A DNA stretch of 64,000 nt from Brevundimonas vesicularis (GTDB taxonomy: Bacteria; Pseudomonadota; Alphaproteobacteria; Caulobacterales; Caulobacteraceae): the NCBI RefSeq assembly GCF_027886425.1, contig NZ_CP115671.1, positions 2,046,001 through 2,110,000 on the forward strand. The letters run 5' to 3'. The first letter of the stretch is position 1. The number at the start of each line of letters is the position of its first letter. The position numbers and the translations under genes are program-made. Positions 1-7,511 of the stretch are shown piece by piece. The notes under the pieces are model-generated. The model did no database searches. It was not told where the DNA came from and was given only the letters and a program-made list of their open reading frames with translations.

Positions 1-303
1 CTGGGTCAAGGCGTGCTTCAAGGTCTGTTCGGCCAATCCAAGGGCCAGGCCTTCTCGCAGCCGGCGTCGCAAACCGCCTATGTGGTCGGCCGCGTCGACA
101 ACGTCCGCGCCGCCAATCCGGCCGTAGCCGGTCCGCTGGCTGAGCAGGTCCGCCCGCGCCTGACCCAGGAGTTGGTGCAGGCGATGGTCGAATCGTCGGT
201 CTCGGCGGGCGCTCAGCGCTCCAAGGCCAAGAACGACCCGGCCCAGGCGCTGTCGGCCCTGGGTCTGTCGGGTGGCGCAACGCCCGCCGCACCGGCGCAA
301 TGA
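1..303 (+). CDS. Peptidylprolyl isomerase (PpiD/SurA-like), C-terminal end only
   Basis: Only the last 100 codons are in the window; the frame is open from base 1, so the gene is cut at the left edge and is not a separate short gene. The visible part has no catalytic domain. It is an Ala/Gln-rich helical tail (LTQELVQAMVESSVSA) ending in an Ala-Pro-rich stretch. The product is inferred from context: in Caulobacterales a SurA/PpiD-type periplasmic prolyl isomerase commonly precedes trpE. Its TGA overlaps the trpE ATG in an ATGA, so the two are probably cotranscribed. The identity therefore depends mainly on synteny. Confidence 0.6.
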   Translation: MGQGVLQGLFGQSKGQAFSQPASQTAYVVGRVDNVRAANPAVAGPLAEQVRPRLTQELVQAMVESSVSAGAQRSKAKNDPAQALSALGLSGGATPAAPAQ

Positions 304-1817
304 CCGACGACGCTTCGCGCGACATCACGCTCGACGCCTTCGCGGCCGGCCTTTCGGCTGGTCGGCCGCAGGTCCTGGTTCGCCGGATTATCGACGACCT
401 GGAAACCCCGGTCTCGGCCTATCTAAAGCTGGGGCGCGATCGGCCGTACGCCTGTCTGCTGGAATCGGTCGAGGGCGGTGCCGTCAAGGGACGCTATTCC
501 ATCCTGACGCTGGATCCCGATGTGGTCTGGCGTTGTCGATCCAACGCGGCGGAACTGTCGCGCGGCTCAGCCATAGGCGAAGGTCGGTTCATGGCCGAAC
601 CCCTGCCGGCGCTGCAATCCCTGCGCGCACTGATCGCGGCGTCGAAGTTCGATCTGCCGGAGGGATTGCCGCCTATGGCCGCCGGCCTGTTCGGCGTCTT
701 CGGCTATGACATGGTGCGACTGCTGGAGCCGCTGGGCGCGCCAAACCCTGATCCGCTCAATCTGCCCGACGCCGTGCTGACACGGCCGTCGCTGGTGGCC
801 ATCTTCGATTCGGTTCGCCATGAGATCGTTCTGGTATCGGCCGCCTATCCCGACGCCGGCATCTCCCCGCAAGAGGCGTTCGACACCGCGACGGCGCGGC
901 TGGATGCGTTCGAGACGGCCTTGCGCGAACCCCTGCCCGTTCGCGCCGCTCCGCAGCAAACGCCGCCTCCCGTCTTCACCTCGCCGGTGGACCAGCCGGC
1001 CTTCGGCGAGATGGTCGCCAGGGCCAAGGACTACATCGGCGCCGGCGACATCTTCCAAGTCGTGCTCAGCCATCGGTTCTCAGCTCCGTGGACGGACGAT
1101 CCCTTCGCCTTCTATCGCTCGCTGCGTCGCCAGAACCCCTCGCCCTATCTGTTCTATCTGAACTTCGAAGGCTTCCAGCTCGCCGGCTCCAGCCCCGAGA
1201 TCCTGGTTCGGCTGAAGGACGGCGAGGTCACGATCCGGCCGCTGGCCGGCACCCGCATGCGCGGCGCGACGCCAGAGGCGGACAAGGCGCTGGAAGTCGA
1301 ACTGCTGGCTGATCCCAAGGAGCTGGCCGAGCATCTGATGCTGCTGGACCTCGGCCGCAACGATGTGGGCCGCGTCGCGGCGCCCGGCACGGTCGAAGTC
1401 ACCGAGAGCTTTGTCGTCGAGCGCTACAGCCAGGTCATGCACATCGTCTCCAACGTGCGCGGCAAGGCCGATCCCAGGCTGGATGCGGTGGACACGCTGC
1501 TGGCCGCTCTGCCCGCCGGGACCCTGTCGGGTGCGCCCAAGGTGCGCGCGATGGAGATCATCGACGAACTGGAAAGCGAAAAGCGCGGCGTCGGTTACGG
1601 CGGCGGCGTCGGCTATATTTCAGCCGGCGGCGAGGCGGACATCTGCATCACCCTGCGCACCGCCCTGTTCGCTGACGATCGGATCTTCGTTCAGGCCGGG
1701 GCGGGCGTCGTCGCCGACAGCGATCCTGCGGCCGAATATGCCGAGACCCAGCACAAGGCGCGGGCGCCGATGCGGGCGGCGGAAGACGCCTGGCGCTTTC
1801 GCACCGGCAATCGCTAG
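300..1817 (+). CDS. trpE: Anthranilate synthase component I
   Basis: Converts chorismate plus ammonia (supplied by TrpG) to anthranilate, the first committed step of tryptophan synthesis, in the cytoplasm. The 505-aa length is normal. The N-terminal domain carries LLES (residues 53-56), the tryptophan feedback-binding signature of anthranilate synthase I; this favours TrpE over PabB. The C-terminal chorismate-binding domain (about 225-495) has GTRMRGATPEAD and GTLSGAPKVRAMEIID. The start overlaps the upstream stop by 4 bp, so no separate trp leader or attenuator is possible at this gene. A small convergent ORF separates it from trpG. Confidence 0.97.
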   Translation: MTDDASRDITLDAFAAGLSAGRPQVLVRRIIDDLETPVSAYLKLGRDRPYACLLESVEGGAVKGRYSILTLDPDVVWRCRSNAAELSRGSAIGEGRFMAEPLPALQSLRALIAASKFDLPEGLPPMAAGLFGVFGYDMVRLLEPLGAPNPDPLNLPDAVLTRPSLVAIFDSVRHEIVLVSAAYPDAGISPQEAFDTATARLDAFETALREPLPVRAAPQQTPPPVFTSPVDQPAFGEMVARAKDYIGAGDIFQVVLSHRFSAPWTDDPFAFYRSLRRQNPSPYLFYLNFEGFQLAGSSPEILVRLKDGEVTIRPLAGTRMRGATPEADKALEVELLADPKELAEHLMLLDLGRNDVGRVAAPGTVEVTESFVVERYSQVMHIVSNVRGKADPRLDAVDTLLAALPAGTLSGAPKVRAMEIIDELESEKRGVGYGGGVGYISAGGEADICITLRTALFADDRIFVQAGAGVVADSDPAAEYAETQHKARAPMRAAEDAWRFRTGNR

Positions 1818-2017
1818 CGCGAAATCGTCATTGCCGGGTCGTTGAACTGCACGCCCGGCCCGATGATGACGACGCCTGCCATCAGAACCGCTGCGGTGGC
1901 CGCGAGCGCGGCTGCGCCAAGCGCGGCGACGGGGTTGGGCCGGGTTTCGACCACGACCAGCTTCGCCTTTGCGGCGGCGATCTTGGCGGCGATGTCTTTT
2001 TCAGCGGCGAGTTTCAC
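1814..2017 (-). CDS. Small single-helix membrane protein, hypothetical
   Basis: A 67-codon ORF antisense to the trp operon. A charged, Ala/Lys-rich N-terminus (residues 1-24, probably helical) is followed by one hydrophobic segment (about 30-55, ALGAAALAATAAVLMAGVVI) and a short polar tail. The start is GTG, with AGGA about 9 bases upstream. Its TAG overlaps the trpE TAG tail to tail in a shared CTAG. The Ala-rich helix plus one transmembrane segment looks like a real small protein rather than random frame, but I do not recognise a family. A plus-strand ORF at 1842-2045 is the competing reading and has no such structure. Confidence 0.5.
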   Translation of the reverse strand: MKLAAEKDIAAKIAAAKAKLVVVETRPNPVAALGAAALAATAAVLMAGVVIIGPGVQFNDPAMTISR

Positions 2018-2105
2018 CGGCCCAGTCCTAGTCCCGTCGAGTTAAAATGCGCTTTAAGGCCGCGCCCGCTTGGCGCGGACGCGCGTCACGCCTAGAAGCC
2101 AAGCC

Positions 2106-2696
2106 ATGATCCTCGTCGTCGATAACTACGACAGCTTCACCTACAATCTCGTCCACTACCTCGCGGAGTTGGGCGCGCCGACGCATGTGGTGCGCAACGA
2201 CGACCTGACGGTGGACGAGGCGTGGGCGCTGAACCCCGCCGCCGTTCTGCTGTCGCCCGGCCCTTGCGCGCCCGATCAGGCGGGCATCTGTTTGCCGTTG
2301 ATCACGACCGCGCCAGCGTCGATGCCGATCCTGGGCGTGTGCCTGGGTCATCAGGCCATCGGCCAGGCCTTCGGCGGCGACGTCATCCGCGCCAAGACCC
2401 TGATGCACGGCAAGACCTCGCCGATCCTGCATGAGGGCCAGAGCGTCTTCGCAGGCCTGCCCTCGCCCTTCACCGCCACACGCTATCACTCGCTGGCGGT
2501 AAAGCGCGAAACCCTGCCCGATTGCCTGGAAGTCACCGCCTGGACCGCCGACGGCGAGATCATGGGTTTGCAGCATCGCACCCGCCCGATCCACGGCGTG
2601 CAGTTCCACCCCGAATCCATCGCCACCGAACACGGTCACGACATGCTGGCCAACTTCCTCGAGATCGCCGGCGTAAAGCGCCTCGCGGCCGCCTGA
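2106..2696 (+). CDS. trpG: Anthranilate synthase component II, glutamine amidotransferase
   Basis: Class I glutamine amidotransferase that supplies ammonia to TrpE. 196 aa. The catalytic triad is visible: Cys79 in GVCLGHQ, and His168 and Glu170 in GVQFHPES; the oxyanion motif SPGPCAP is at 50-56. I chose the ATG at 2106 because the protein then begins with MILVVDNYDSFTYNL, the standard family N-terminus; upstream in-frame codons add unrelated sequence. It lies 2 bp from trpD. The 88 bp before it contain an A/T-rich near-palindrome, TTAAAATGCGCTTTAA (2042-2057), which could belong to a promoter for trpGDC. It could also serve folate synthesis as PabA. Confidence 0.95.
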   Translation: MILVVDNYDSFTYNLVHYLAELGAPTHVVRNDDLTVDEAWALNPAAVLLSPGPCAPDQAGICLPLITTAPASMPILGVCLGHQAIGQAFGGDVIRAKTLMHGKTSPILHEGQSVFAGLPSPFTATRYHSLAVKRETLPDCLEVTAWTADGEIMGLQHRTRPIHGVQFHPESIATEHGHDMLANFLEIAGVKRLAAA

Positions 2697-2698
2697 CC

Positions 2699-3736
2699 GT
2701 GGGCGACGGATTCAAGCCGATCCTCGCCCGACTGGTCGAGGGCCATCCCCTGACGTCCCAGCAGGCGCACGACTTTTTCGCCGCCTGCCTGCGCGGCGAG
2801 CCGACCCCGTCGCAGGTCGCCGCCGCCGTCACCGCCATGCGGATGCGCGGCGAGACCGTGGACGAGATCGCCGCCTTCGCGGGCGCCATGCGCGAGGCCG
2901 CCCTGACGCTGGATCATCCCTATGAGGTGATCGACACCTGCGGCACCGGGGGCGACGGTCAGCACACCTATAATATCTCGACCGCCGCGGCCCTGGTTCT
3001 AGCCGGCGCGGGTCTGAAGGTCGCCAAGCACGGCAACCGCGCAATGTCATCGAAATCAGGATCTTCCGACGTTCTGTCGATTTTGGGCGTAAACCTGATG
3101 GCGTCGCAGGCGCAGCAGAAGAAGGCGCTGGACGAGGCCGGTATCTGCTTCCTGTTCGCGCCCGCCTATCATGGGGCGATGCGTCACGTCGGGCCGGTGC
3201 GTGCCGAGATCGGTTTTCGCACCGTCTTCAACCTGTTGGGACCGCTTTCGAACCCGGCGTCTGCAAGACGACAGGTCATGGGCGTCTATGATCCGCGCCT
3301 GCTGGAGCCGCTGGCCGAGGTGCTGGGCCGGCTTGGCGCCACCCGGGCCTGGACCGTTCACGGCCAAGGCCTGGACGAACTGGCGACTTCCGGCCCCACG
3401 GACGTCGCCGAATGGAAGGATGGCGCGGTTCGTCGCTTCCAGGTCACGCCCGAGGACGCCGGCTTGCCGCGCGCCTCTATTGCAGACATTCGCGGCGGCG
3501 ACGCCGAGGAGAATGCCGTCGCCCTGCGCGCGCTTCTGGCTGGCGCGGCCGGACCCTACCGCGACATCGTGCTGCTGAACGCCGCCGCCGCCCTCGTGGT
3601 GTCCGATCGCGCGGCCGATCTGGCCGAGGGCGCCGCGCTCGCGGCTGGCGCCATCGACGACGGTCGAGCCGCCGAGGCGCTGGATCGTCTGGCCCGCATC
3701 ACCTCCACGCCGCTGGAAAGCGAAGAGCCCGCATGA
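2699..3736 (+). CDS. trpD: Anthranilate phosphoribosyltransferase
   Basis: Transfers phosphoribose from PRPP to anthranilate, the second step of tryptophan synthesis. 345 aa from a GTG start 2 bp after the trpG stop; there is no nearby ATG, and the protein begins at the usual place (GDGFKPILARL). The PRPP-binding signature CGTGGDG is at 81-87 and the anthranilate-site motif KHGNR at 110-114, followed by SSKSGSSDVL. An all-helical N-terminal domain precedes the alpha/beta domain, as in the family. Its stop overlaps the trpC start in an ATGA, which suggests coupled translation. Confidence 0.96.
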   Translation: MGDGFKPILARLVEGHPLTSQQAHDFFAACLRGEPTPSQVAAAVTAMRMRGETVDEIAAFAGAMREAALTLDHPYEVIDTCGTGGDGQHTYNISTAAALVLAGAGLKVAKHGNRAMSSKSGSSDVLSILGVNLMASQAQQKKALDEAGICFLFAPAYHGAMRHVGPVRAEIGFRTVFNLLGPLSNPASARRQVMGVYDPRLLEPLAEVLGRLGATRAWTVHGQGLDELATSGPTDVAEWKDGAVRRFQVTPEDAGLPRASIADIRGGDAEENAVALRALLAGAAGPYRDIVLLNAAAALVVSDRAADLAEGAALAAGAIDDGRAAEALDRLARITSTPLESEEPA

Positions 3737-4527
3737 CCGACGTTCTGGACCGCATCGCCGCCTACAAGCGCGAGGACGTCGCCGCCCGCAAAGCGGCGAC
3801 CTCACAGGACACGATTGAAGCCCTGGCCCGCGCCGCATCGGTCCCGCGCGGCTTTCGCGCTGCGTTGGAGCGGGTCGGAGAGGAAACCGGTCGTCCCGCC
3901 CTGATCGCCGAGATCAAGAAGGCCAGCCCGTCCAAGGGCCTGATCCGGCCCGATTTCGATCCGCCGGCCCTGGCCCGCGCCTATGAGGCCGGTGGCGCGG
4001 CCTGTCTGTCGGTCCTGACCGATGGCCCCAGCTTCCAAGGCGACGACGCCTATCTGGGGCAGGCCCGCGAGGCCGTCGCCCTGCCCTGCCTGCGCAAGGA
4101 TTTCCTGGTCGATCCCTGGCAGGTCGCCGAAAGCCGCGCCTTGGGCGCCGACTGCATCCTGATCATCTTGGCAATGGTCGATGACCGGTTGGCCGCCGAG
4201 CTGCTATCGGAAGCCGAACGGTTCGGCATGGATGCGCTGATAGAGACCCACGACGAGGAAGAAATGGCGCGCGCCTGTGCGCTCGGCGGCGATCTGGTGG
4301 GGGTCAATAATCGTTCGCTGCGCACGTTTGAGGTCGATCTGGAAACCACGGAGCGGCTGTCCATGCTCAGCCCGGTGCGCGCTCTGCTGGTCGCCGAGAG
4401 CGGCATCTTTACGCCCGACGACGTGGCGCGCGTCTCGGCTGCCCATGCCCAGGCGATCCTGGTCGGCGAGAGCCTGATGCGCCAGGCCGATGTTGAGGCG
4501 GCGACCCGTCAGTTGCTGTTCATCTGA
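3733..4527 (+). CDS. trpC: Indole-3-glycerol-phosphate synthase
   Basis: Closes the indole ring of CdRP to make indole-3-glycerol phosphate. 264 aa, a stand-alone single-domain enzyme not fused to TrpF. A (beta/alpha)8 barrel with EIKKASPSKG (60-69), LRKDFLVD, GVNNRSLRTF and VAESGI, the usual catalytic and phosphate-binding elements. The ATG sits in the trpD stop. The next gene is lexA, 118 bp on and with its own promoter. From memory, related genomes often have moaC/moeA between trpC and lexA; nothing of them is here. trpF, trpB and trpA are not in the window. Confidence 0.96.
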   Translation: MTDVLDRIAAYKREDVAARKAATSQDTIEALARAASVPRGFRAALERVGEETGRPALIAEIKKASPSKGLIRPDFDPPALARAYEAGGAACLSVLTDGPSFQGDDAYLGQAREAVALPCLRKDFLVDPWQVAESRALGADCILIILAMVDDRLAAELLSEAERFGMDALIETHDEEEMARACALGGDLVGVNNRSLRTFEVDLETTERLSMLSPVRALLVAESGIFTPDDVARVSAAHAQAILVGESLMRQADVEAATRQLLFI

Positions 4528-4559
4528 GCCGAGATGCGGCGGCAAGCCTCGCCGTTAAG

Positions 4560-4588
4560 TTGACATTAGCAAGGAACACTTACAGAAC
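4560..4588 (+). promoter_or_regulatory. lexA promoter (putative)
   Basis: TTGACA (4560-4565) and CAGAAC (4583-4588) are 17 bp apart. The -35 is perfect and the -10 is weak, but the same TTGAC-17-AGAAC arrangement occurs at the sidA-like gene near 30900. The GAAC of the -10 is also a LexA half-site, so bound repressor would directly block RNA polymerase. Confidence 0.55.
4574..4588 (-). promoter_or_regulatory. LexA box 1 (SOS operator)
   Basis: GAAC-ACTTACA-GAAC: the alphaproteobacterial SOS box GTTC-N7-GTTC read on the opposite strand. Both half-sites are exact, and the box overlaps the proposed lexA -10. It lies 57 bp before the lexA ATG. Confidence 0.85.
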
Positions 4589-4598
4589 ATCGACAAAT

Positions 4599-4613
4599 GT
4601 TCACGGCCCGTTC
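4599..4613 (+). promoter_or_regulatory. LexA box 2 (SOS operator)
   Basis: GTTC-ACGGCCC-GTTC, a second exact SOS box 10 bp beyond the first and in the opposite orientation, 32 bp before the lexA ATG. Two boxes imply strong autorepression of lexA. Confidence 0.85.
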
Positions 4614-4645
4614 CGATTCGTCGGCGGGCGCATGAGGGCCTGGCG

Positions 4646-5344
4646 ATGCTCACGCGCAAACAGCATGAACTGCTGATGTTCATCCATGAACGCATCCAGG
4701 AGACCGGCGTCTCCCCTTCGTTCGACGAGATGAAGGAGGCGCTCGATCTGGCTTCCAAGTCCGGCATTCACCGACTCATTACGGCGCTGGAGGAACGCGG
4801 CTTCATCCGCCGTCTCGCTCACCGCGCTCGCGCTTTGGAAGTCACGAAACTGCCCGAACAGGCGACGGCCGGCGCGCCGCGCGGTCGCGCCGGGTTCAAG
4901 CCCGACGTCATCGAGGGCGGCGGGGGTGTCCGACCTGCGGCCCCGATGGCGGCCAACGACACCCGCGAGTTGCCGCTGATGGGCAAGATCGCCGCCGGCA
5001 CACCGATTGATGCGATCGAGCATGAAACGGCCCGGTATCCGGTTCCGGAGTCCATGCTGGGCTCGGGCGAGCACTACCTGCTGGAGATCGAAGGTGACTC
5101 CATGATCGAGGCAGGCATCCTGAACGGCGACATGGTGGTGATCAAATCGACCGACAACGCTGCCTCCGGCGAGATCGTGGTGGCTCTGGTCGAGGGCGAG
5201 CAGGCGACGCTGAAACGCCTTCGCAAGAAAGGCGCCTCGATCGCGCTTGAACCCGCCAACCGCAACTACGAGACCAAGATCTATGGCTCGGATCAGGTCG
5301 CGGTCCAAGGCAAGCTGGTCGGCCTTATGCGCCGCTATCACTGA
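4646..5344 (+). CDS. lexA: LexA repressor, SOS regulator
   Basis: Transcriptional repressor of the SOS response that cleaves itself when RecA-ssDNA filaments form. 232 aa. The N-terminal winged-helix DNA-binding domain (1-65) begins MLTRKQHELLMFIHERI. A long Ala/Gly linker follows, then the S24 peptidase-like domain. The cleavage site is Ala117-Gly118 (KIAAGTP), the nucleophile Ser152 (GDSMIEAGI) and the general base Lys190 (ATLKR). All are intact, so autoproteolysis should work. The gene has its own promoter with two LexA boxes. Its 3' end overlaps that of convergent comEC by 20 bp. Confidence 0.98.
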   Translation: MLTRKQHELLMFIHERIQETGVSPSFDEMKEALDLASKSGIHRLITALEERGFIRRLAHRARALEVTKLPEQATAGAPRGRAGFKPDVIEGGGGVRPAAPMAANDTRELPLMGKIAAGTPIDAIEHETARYPVPESMLGSGEHYLLEIEGDSMIEAGILNGDMVVIKSTDNAASGEIVVALVEGEQATLKRLRKKGASIALEPANRNYETKIYGSDQVAVQGKLVGLMRRYH

Positions 5345-7511
5345 CCTCCGGATCGGGCTGACGCGCCCAGGGGCGGTCGCCACGAACGTCGGCCGTCCAC
5401 ACCGCTCGCCATCGATTCGGCTCGCCCGAACGGACGCGCCACAACTCCACCGCCCCACCCCGCGAGAAGTCTATGCCGTCCAAGACAAGGCGATCCTGAC
5501 AGGCGCTTGGGATCGACGAGACGACGGCGCGGACGCTGACGACGGGCGCTGCGCGGCATAACGTCTCCATCTGATCTGAGCTTGGCGACTTTCGCCCCCA
5601 CCAGATCGCCACGGGACCCGCCTCATTGGTGTCCGGTCGACAGGAGAAGCGGTCGCAGACCCAGCCCGTCTCCGACCGATCCATCATGGTCAGCCCTCGT
5701 CGCCGCGACCAGAGATCGACTGCAAACTCGCGCACGCCAGGCCGGACCACGACGGCCGCCTGATCACGGTGAAAGGCGGCGTTCGTCCCGCCATCGCCAA
5801 TCCAGAGGTCTGGCGTCGGCGCACGTGGCCAGATCAGGACGGCGGCTGCGAAGGGCAGTCCCAACCATCGCAGCCGGCCCTGCCACAGACAGACGAACAA
5901 TACGCCCAGAAAGGCGACCGGCAGGACATAGTTGGGCGCGCTGGCGACCGTTTTGACTGCGCCGGGCAATCCCGCCGTCCAGGCGCCGATCGCCAACATC
6001 AGGTCCACGCCCCATCCCGCGACCGTCAGGAACGGTCCCCCCAGCCCCAAGGGTTCCAGCGCTGCGCCCAAGGCCAGCGCGGGCATCAGGATGAAGTCCG
6101 CCACGGGCGACGTGCCGAGATTGGCGAGCAGTCCGTACATGGCGGTGCGGTTGAAATGCTGCATGGCGAACGGGCCCGTCGCCAATCCTGCGACGACGCT
6201 GGCCGCGACAGCCGCCGTCAACCAACCGCCCAGCCGCTGCATGGCCAGGATCGGCCAGGGCGCGGATATTTCGCGCGGGCGCTTCGGCCAGGCCTCGACC
6301 AGGGCGACCAAAGCCGCCGTCGCCGCGAACGACATCTGGAAGCCCGGCGTGACGATGGCTTCAGGCTGGATCGCCAGAACGATGAAGGCCGCCACAGCTA
6401 GGCCATGCATCGTCACCGCCTGTCGATCCAGCAGGATGGCGAGAAAGGCGATGGAGGCGGTGATCGCCGCCCGCTCGGCCGGCGGCGGCGCGCCCGACAC
6501 CACCAGATAGACCCCGACCGCCGTGAGGCCCGCCAATGCTGCGACCTTCTTGCCGTGAACCCGCAGAGCCAACCAAGGCCAGGCCGCCACGCCCAGCCGC
6601 ACGGCGAAGAAGACGAAACCGCCGACGATGGCCATATGCAGCCCTGACACCGACAGGATGTGCGCCAGGCCGGAATCGCGCATCACATCCATGTCCTCCT
6701 GACTGATCCAGGTTTCGTGACTGGTCGTCATGGCGGCGGCGATCCCGCCGGTCCGTTCGCCGAGTCTTGCCACGATCCGCTCGGCCAGTGCGAAACGGGC
6801 GCCGTTGACCGCCATTTCAAGTCGAAGTCGCCACGGCGGCGGGGCAAGCTCGGCCCCACGCGTTTCACCCAAGGCGAACGCCACGCCGCCCATACCTTGG
6901 AAGAAGGCGTTGCGGCCGAAGTCGTAGGCGCCGGGGCTGGCCGGCGCAGGCGGCGGATTCAGAATGCCAAACAAGCGGATCGCTTCGCCGGGCCGCGGCG
7001 GCTCGCCCCGCACCGTCGCCCGCAAGCGCACCGGCGTCTTTTCGGGCGCCAGTCCGCGAATCCAGACCGGCGCGATCACGACCCGCGCGCCTCGCTGCCC
7101 CGGGCTGTCGACATCGACGACCCAGGCTTCGATCAAGGTCGGTTCGCTGAGGGCGGGCGCGATCGGCGCGGCGACGGCTTCGGTGCGCACCTTGGCCGCC
7201 GCCAGCCCACCTGACGCGCAGGCCACCATCAACAGCAGCCAGGTCAGACGCCGCGACCCGCCGCGCCGGCGCGCCATCACCCAAAGCCCAAAGGCCAAGG
7301 CGGCGCCCAACAACAGGGGCCACAAGACTGGCTCGGCTCGCAGGGCGAAATAGACGCCTCCGCCCGCTCCGAATGCGACCGGCGCCCATAGCCGCCATCT
7401 CAGGGTCTGGGCGGCGACCTCGGCGTGCAGCCAGGCGCGCAATCGCGCAGCGGGGGTAGGTTTTGCCGCATCGGGGCGTATAAGGGCCTCGCTTACGGAC
7501 CCCTCCCCCAT
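5325..7511 (-). CDS. ComEC/Rec2 family DNA-uptake channel protein
   Basis: Inner-membrane protein of the family that moves single-stranded DNA into the cytoplasm during transformation. 728 aa from the ATG at 7511; a GTG at 7538 would add nine residues. Order: two to three N-terminal membrane helices, a DUF4131 OB-like region, then the polytopic Competence domain with HILSVSGLHMAIV and SGAPPPAERAAI. The C-terminus (after about residue 560) is short and lacks the HxHxDH metal motif of the metallo-beta-lactamase domain found in Bacillus-type ComEC, so this is the two-domain form. It is head to head with gltX with starts overlapping by 2 bp, and tail to tail with lexA. Confidence 0.9.
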   Translation of the reverse strand: MGEGSVSEALIRPDAAKPTPAARLRAWLHAEVAAQTLRWRLWAPVAFGAGGGVYFALRAEPVLWPLLLGAALAFGLWVMARRRGGSRRLTWLLLMVACASGGLAAAKVRTEAVAAPIAPALSEPTLIEAWVVDVDSPGQRGARVVIAPVWIRGLAPEKTPVRLRATVRGEPPRPGEAIRLFGILNPPPAPASPGAYDFGRNAFFQGMGGVAFALGETRGAELAPPPWRLRLEMAVNGARFALAERIVARLGERTGGIAAAMTTSHETWISQEDMDVMRDSGLAHILSVSGLHMAIVGGFVFFAVRLGVAAWPWLALRVHGKKVAALAGLTAVGVYLVVSGAPPPAERAAITASIAFLAILLDRQAVTMHGLAVAAFIVLAIQPEAIVTPGFQMSFAATAALVALVEAWPKRPREISAPWPILAMQRLGGWLTAAVAASVVAGLATGPFAMQHFNRTAMYGLLANLGTSPVADFILMPALALGAALEPLGLGGPFLTVAGWGVDLMLAIGAWTAGLPGAVKTVASAPNYVLPVAFLGVLFVCLWQGRLRWLGLPFAAAVLIWPRAPTPDLWIGDGGTNAAFHRDQAAVVVRPGVREFAVDLWSRRRGLTMMDRSETGWVCDRFSCRPDTNEAGPVAIWWGRKSPSSDQMETLCRAAPVVSVRAVVSSIPSACQDRLVLDGIDFSRGGAVELWRVRSGEPNRWRAVWTADVRGDRPWARQPDPEVSDSGA

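Noticed and set aside
1842..2045. 67-codon plus-strand ORF between trpE and trpG
   Set aside because: Opposite to the better small ORF. It lacks a Shine-Dalgarno sequence and a coherent helix; Ser/Ala/Thr composition looks like frame noise.
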